Below, piece by piece: positions 60,092 through 64,000 of a stretch of 64,000 bases of DNA; the stretch's first letter is position 1; every line of letters starts with the position of its first letter. Where the stretch lies: NCBI GenBank assembly GCA_910585965.1, contig CAJUHH010000003.1, positions 62,001 to 126,000 on the forward strand, in the 5' to 3' direction. A model generated the notes under the pieces. The model worked only from the letters and a program-made list of their open reading frames with translations, was not told where the DNA came from and made no database searches. The DNA is from an uncultured Lachnospiraceae bacterium. GTDB taxonomy: Bacteria; Bacillota; Clostridia; Lachnospirales; Lachnospiraceae. Position numbers and translations under genes: made by a program.

Positions 60092-62052
60092 AAAACAAGT
60101 TAAATTTCTATAAGCAGACGGCAGGGGGCGCATCCCCTGCCCAGCAAAAAGCCATTGCTCATGCTTCCGGCCCTATGCAGGTGATCGCCGGCCCCGGAAG
60201 CGGCAAGACGTATCTGATTATTCGGCGGATCCGCCATCTGATTTGTCATCATGGGATTTCTCCCGACCACATTCTTGTTATTACCTTCACAAAAGCGGCA
60301 GCCATGGAAATGAAAGAACGTTTTTCTAAATTGACAGAAAACGCGTATCCTTCTGTTGTCTTTGGAACCTTTCATGCCATTTATTACCAGATATTAAGAT
60401 CAGGCGGCAAGACAAAAGACCATTTCCTTATATCAGCGAAAGAGAAAAAAGCATATATGAAGCATTGTCTTTCCATGTGCGGCATAGAAGACGATACGGA
60501 TGACAATACCTTTGATCAGCTTTTTCAGGAAATAAGCAGGATAAAAAACAGCAGCGGTTTCGAATCCCGACAGGACGTTTCTAAGGGATTCCATGCGGAA
60601 ACAGATGCAGAATGGGGAGAAGATCCTGTTAAAAAACATTTTCCCTATATTTATAAAGAGTATAACAGGATCATGACGGAAAATCATAAGCTTGATTTTG
60701 ATGACATGATCATCCTTTGTCACCGCATATTATCAACGGATCCACAATTATTGTTTTATTGGCAGAAATGCTTTACCCATATTCTTGTCGATGAATTCCA
60801 GGATATCAGCCCTCTCCAATACAAGGTTTTAAAGAATCTGGCCGCGCCGGAAAACAATTTATGTATCGTAGGAGATGATGACCAATCCATTTATGGATTT
60901 CGGGGAGCAGGTCCCGGAATTATGCAGCAATTCATGAAGGATTATCCGACGGCGCAGCAAATTGTTCTCCATAAAAACTACCGATGCAGGGAAAAAATTG
61001 TCCAGGCATCCTCTCTTTTGATTGCAGATAACCAAGAACGATTTGCCAAAGATTTCCATGCGGAGAAAAAGGGAGGAGATCCAGTAAAAATCCATCTTTT
61101 TTCCTCTTATGAAGAAGAGGAAAACTACATAATAGAAGAATTAAAAAAGACAGAATCGAAGCGTCTGGAAAAAACAGCAATTATTTCCCGCACGAATGCC
61201 CAGGCTGTTGGATTATCAAAGATTCTTTCCCGGCATGGGATTTCTTTCCATATCCAGGGAAAAACCGGCTGCCTGATGGATCATCCCATAGCCAAGGATA
61301 TAGTCGCTTATCTGCGGTTTGCTGAACAATCATCAATTCAGCCTATGACAAGGGCATCGTCCGCTTCCCCGCAGTTTCGCCTGGGAACAGGGACGCGGGC
61401 AGATTTTCTGAGAATCATGAACAAACCCTGCCGCTATATCCACAGGGAAGCCCTTCCAAACCATATGGTATCAGAGACAGATCTGTTGGAATATTACCGG
61501 GAAAAACCCCATATGCAGAAGAAAATTCAAAAATTATTTATGGATTTCCAAAGAATATCCGGGCTGAGGCCTTATCTGGCGACCGATTATATCAGAAAAA
61601 ACATGGGATATGATTTTTATTTGGGCGGAAAAAAAGAAGATACGGAAACATGGCTGGAAATTGCAGACTGCATACAAGAAACGCTTCGGAATTTTTCTTC
61701 CCTCCATGAGTGGATACAATCGATTTCTTCTGACAACGACACAAATGCCGCAGCAGGAAGCGGACGGCAGAAGAATGCAGGATACGGCACGAAAAAAATA
61801 AACGGCGTCCATCTGATTACCATGCACGGCTCAAAGGGGCTGGAGTATGACCAAGTATTCATTCCTGATGTCAATGAAAAAGTAATGCCCCATAAGAAAG
61901 CCTTGTCCATGCAGGAGATCGAAGAGGAACGGCGGCTTTTGTACGTCGCCATGACAAGAGCAAAAGAACGGCTGGAAATCCTTTGTTCCGGCCGTCCATC
62001 GTGCTTCCTTGATAAACTGAGGCAGTCATGCCATGTTATGATTCATCCATAA
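60088..62052 (+). CDS. UvrD/PcrA/Rep-like superfamily 1 DNA helicase
   Basis: 654 residues. Walker A AGPGSGKTYLIIRRI, motif Ia TFTKAAAMEMKERF, DEXX box VDEFQD, GDDDQSIYGFRGA, and C-terminal TMHGSKGLEYDQVF plus LYVAMTRAKERLEI. Somewhat shorter than PcrA (about 730) and without its C-terminal extension, so a paralogue rather than the essential enzyme. Its last 17 bases overlap the convergent DUF1292 gene. Confidence 0.93.
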   Translation: MKNKLNFYKQTAGGASPAQQKAIAHASGPMQVIAGPGSGKTYLIIRRIRHLICHHGISPDHILVITFTKAAAMEMKERFSKLTENAYPSVVFGTFHAIYYQILRSGGKTKDHFLISAKEKKAYMKHCLSMCGIEDDTDDNTFDQLFQEISRIKNSSGFESRQDVSKGFHAETDAEWGEDPVKKHFPYIYKEYNRIMTENHKLDFDDMIILCHRILSTDPQLLFYWQKCFTHILVDEFQDISPLQYKVLKNLAAPENNLCIVGDDDQSIYGFRGAGPGIMQQFMKDYPTAQQIVLHKNYRCREKIVQASSLLIADNQERFAKDFHAEKKGGDPVKIHLFSSYEEEENYIIEELKKTESKRLEKTAIISRTNAQAVGLSKILSRHGISFHIQGKTGCLMDHPIAKDIVAYLRFAEQSSIQPMTRASSASPQFRLGTGTRADFLRIMNKPCRYIHREALPNHMVSETDLLEYYREKPHMQKKIQKLFMDFQRISGLRPYLATDYIRKNMGYDFYLGGKKEDTETWLEIADCIQETLRNFSSLHEWIQSISSDNDTNAAAGSGRQKNAGYGTKKINGVHLITMHGSKGLEYDQVFIPDVNEKVMPHKKALSMQEIEEERRLLYVAMTRAKERLEILCSGRPSCFLDKLRQSCHVMIHP

Positions 62053-62374
62053 TTTCATCGAATTCCTCATTGTCGAGGTATTCATCGAACGCATCCGCGA
62101 CCATTTCATATTCCTCGTCATCTTCGATATATTCCAGCACTGGTTCCGCATTGACATCCTTTTCATCTTCATAATAGCGGTAAAACCACACTTCCCCATC
62201 GTTGTTTTCTCCGTTTTCATCCAGAGGAAGCAAGACAATATAATCTTTTTTCCGGCATTCCAGAATCGTAATAATAGCGCAGACAACATGAGTCCCGTCA
62301 TCCAGGTCGAGTTCTACCGTCATTTCTTCATCTTCTATATTGCCAGATTCTGCATTTTTATTAAAGTCCTTCAT
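62036..62374 (-). CDS. DUF1292 family acidic protein
   Basis: 112 residues, very acidic, with TVELDLDDGTHVVCAIITILECRKKDYIVLLPLDE-type start of the domain and repeated E/D in the C-terminal half. DUF1292 proteins are common in Firmicutes and of unknown function. Overlaps the 3' end of the helicase gene tail to tail. AAGGAGT precedes the ATG. Confidence 0.9.
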   Translation of the reverse strand: MKDFNKNAESGNIEDEEMTVELDLDDGTHVVCAIITILECRKKDYIVLLPLDENGENNDGEVWFYRYYEDEKDVNAEPVLEYIEDDEEYEMVADAFDEYLDNEEFDEIMDES

Positions 62375-62566
62375 AAAAACTCCTTCCTTAAGCGAATCAT
62401 CTATCTATTGTTGTAAACATACCCCTATTGTACTAGCAGAAATAAGAATTATCAATATTTTTTCATATATTTCCACACAGAAAAAAATTTTTATGTTATA
62501 CTATAAAAATCTACAATATTTTTCAAAAAAAGAATAACGGATGAAAAGCAGGAATGGGGGTTTGAA

Positions 62567-64000
62567 ATGTATACAGTTGACAGCAGGCAGAGGAATAAAC
62601 CATATCCGTTAGGCGTGACGACAGAACTCGATTGTACTTACTTTTCTGTAGTTATGAAAGAGGGCAGGGATTGCGGCGTTATTTTATATGATAAAAAAAC
62701 AGGAAGGGAGAAACGGATTCCCTTTGGTGTACAGAACAAATTTGGCTCTATCTACAGCATGGCAGTCAAAGATCTGGATACCAGCCGTTATGCCTATAAT
62801 TTTTATGACGGGGAGAAAGTTTTTACCGATCCCTATGCAAAAGTAATCCACGGGCATGAAAAATGGGGCAAACCGGACAAAATTTTAAAAGGAGGATTCC
62901 TGGAAGCAGAATATCCGTGGGAAAATGATAAACCGTTAAAGATTCCTTATGAAAACAGTATTCTGTATTGCCTCAATGTAAGAGCGTTTACGAAACATAA
63001 ATCTTCCGGGATAAGCCACAAAGGAACTTTCCAGGGCATCATTGAAAAAATTCCTTATTTGAAAGAACTGGGGATCACCGCCCTGGAGCTGATGCCGGCT
63101 TATGAATTCAATGAGGCGGAAAAACCGAACGCGGCAGCAATGACCATGGACGATGTGCGTACACAATTTATGGCTTCTACGGATCTTCCATTCAAATACA
63201 ATTGCTGGGGATATGAGGAAGGGTTTTATTTTTCACCCAAATCCGCTTTCAGTTCAAGTAAAGATGCAGCCGCTGAATTTAAAAATATGGTAAAGTCACT
63301 GCATGCCAATCAAATCGAGGTGATCATGCAATTCTATTTCCCCAGCCATGTCAAACAGGGACTGATTCTGGACGTGGTAAAATATTGGGTGCTGGAATAT
63401 CATATAGACGGCGTGCATTTAAAAGGAGAACATATCCCTCTCCATGTGATCGGCACGGAACCCCTGCTGACGGACACCAAGCTTTTTTATTATGATTTCC
63501 CTTACCAGCAAATCTATGGGGAAAACGAAATACCAAAATTTCGCAATTTAGCTTCTTATTCTGACGATTATATGTATACTGCGCGGCGTTTCCTGAAAGG
63601 GGATGATAATATGCTCGGGCTTTTTCTTGAATTGCAAAGAAAAAATCCGAAACAGCATGGCGTTATCAATTATATGACGAATTATTATGGGTTTACGTTA
63701 GCGGACATGGTATCCTATGAAAAGAAACATAACGAAGCGAACGGCGAAAATAATGCCGACGGCAATGACTGCAATGCTACATGGAACTGCGGTTATGAGG
63801 GAAATACCCGGAAGAAAGCGATCATGGAACTGCGCAAACGCCAGATGAAAAATGCCCTAACAATGCTTTTTATGTCACAAGGGACGCCCCTGATCTACAG
63901 CGGGGACGAATTCGGCAATACCAGATTTGGAAACAACAACCCTTATTGCCAGGACAATGAAACGGGCTGGGTGAAATGGAACAGAAATGGATTAGGAGAG
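62567..64000 (+). CDS. GH13/CBM48 debranching-enzyme-like protein lacking catalytic residues (3' end outside window)
   Basis: 478 residues are visible and the frame is open at the window end. An N-terminal CBM48-like domain (YPLGVTTELDCTYFSVVMKE) is followed by a GH13 barrel close to glycogen-debranching/isoamylase enzymes (GITALELMPAYEF, CWGYEEGFYFSPKSAFSS, GDEFGNTRFGNNNPYCQDNE). But the catalytic motifs are changed: region II DGFRxD is DGVHLK, so arginine 284 and nucleophile 286 are H and K, and region IV HD is N372-Y373. It is probably a pseudoenzyme, perhaps carbohydrate binding. Start ATG 62567 after GGAATGGGGG. Confidence 0.85.
   Translation, partial: MYTVDSRQRNKPYPLGVTTELDCTYFSVVMKEGRDCGVILYDKKTGREKRIPFGVQNKFGSIYSMAVKDLDTSRYAYNFYDGEKVFTDPYAKVIHGHEKWGKPDKILKGGFLEAEYPWENDKPLKIPYENSILYCLNVRAFTKHKSSGISHKGTFQGIIEKIPYLKELGITALELMPAYEFNEAEKPNAAAMTMDDVRTQFMASTDLPFKYNCWGYEEGFYFSPKSAFSSSKDAAAEFKNMVKSLHANQIEVIMQFYFPSHVKQGLILDVVKYWVLEYHIDGVHLKGEHIPLHVIGTEPLLTDTKLFYYDFPYQQIYGENEIPKFRNLASYSDDYMYTARRFLKGDDNMLGLFLELQRKNPKQHGVINYMTNYYGFTLADMVSYEKKHNEANGENNADGNDCNATWNCGYEGNTRKKAIMELRKRQMKNALTMLFMSQGTPLIYSGDEFGNTRFGNNNPYCQDNETGWVKWNRNGLGE

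Noticed and set aside
1..64000. tRNA or rRNA genes
   Set aside because: No cloverleaf or conserved rRNA sequence noticed on either strand in the intergenic regions; a tRNAscan-SE run would settle it.

Overview
The window looks like a chromosome segment of an anaerobic, spore-forming gut Firmicute, most likely Lachnospiraceae (Clostridia). Reasons: the B. subtilis-like block rplS-rbgA-rnhB-ylqG-ylqH, SpoIVA, CotJABC and a GerA/SpoVAF protein (sporulation), oxygen-sensitive NrdD/NrdG and an iron-only hydrogenase (strict anaerobiosis), and a sugar ABC transporter next to a GH51 arabinofuranosidase (plant-glycan use). Family placement is inference from gene content.

Layout. 0-3.5 kb: sugar ABC permeases and arabinofuranosidase. 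3.6-10.6 kb: rplS, two signal peptidases flanking rbgA, rnhB, FliK-like and FlhB-like proteins, YraN, YfiH. 10.6-13.9 kb: two-component system. 13.9-23.1 kb: prs, then a forward run of radical SAM/DUF512 protein, der, plsY, gpsA, a MoxR ATPase/VWA pair and tyrS. 23.1-29.6 kb: spoIVA, then purine salvage (nucleoside phosphorylase, amidohydrolase, NCS2 permease) and an MBL hydrolase. 29.6-40.9 kb: MutS-like protein, YjjG, aminotransferase, nrdDG-dut, GerA-family protein, DegV, methyltransferase. 41-52.9 kb: the cotJ region, split by two mobile elements. 53-54.6 kb: an IS4-type insertion sequence. 54.6-64 kb: feoAB, hydrogenase, gltX, UvrD-like helicase, DUF1292 protein and a catalytically degenerate GH13 protein that runs off the end.

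Two things stand out. (1) cotJC (spore-coat Mn-catalase-like protein) is in three pieces at 52433-52027, 44893-44768 and 41064-40978 (minus strand). Each interruption carries its own large serine recombinase and is bounded by short direct repeats. Removing both restores a 202-codon in-frame gene (201 aa), and both circular junctions regenerate near-palindromic attP sites centred on the same GA dinucleotide. This looks like a double, skin-like, sporulation-programmed rearrangement. (2) Three elements of about 330-345 bp (24617, 31277, 31688) share a conserved core with covarying hairpins, wrapped in long inverted arms of about 75-83 bp whose sequence differs at each locus but is perfect or near-perfect within it; a fourth locus (34266) has 58-bp perfect arms and no core. 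They lie exactly between transcription units and match nothing I can name.

A third, smaller theme: spoIVA and the gerA-like gene both have their Shine-Dalgarno in the 3' arm of the preceding terminator, with a sporulation-type promoter positioned so that the sporulation transcript would start inside the hairpin and free the Shine-Dalgarno.
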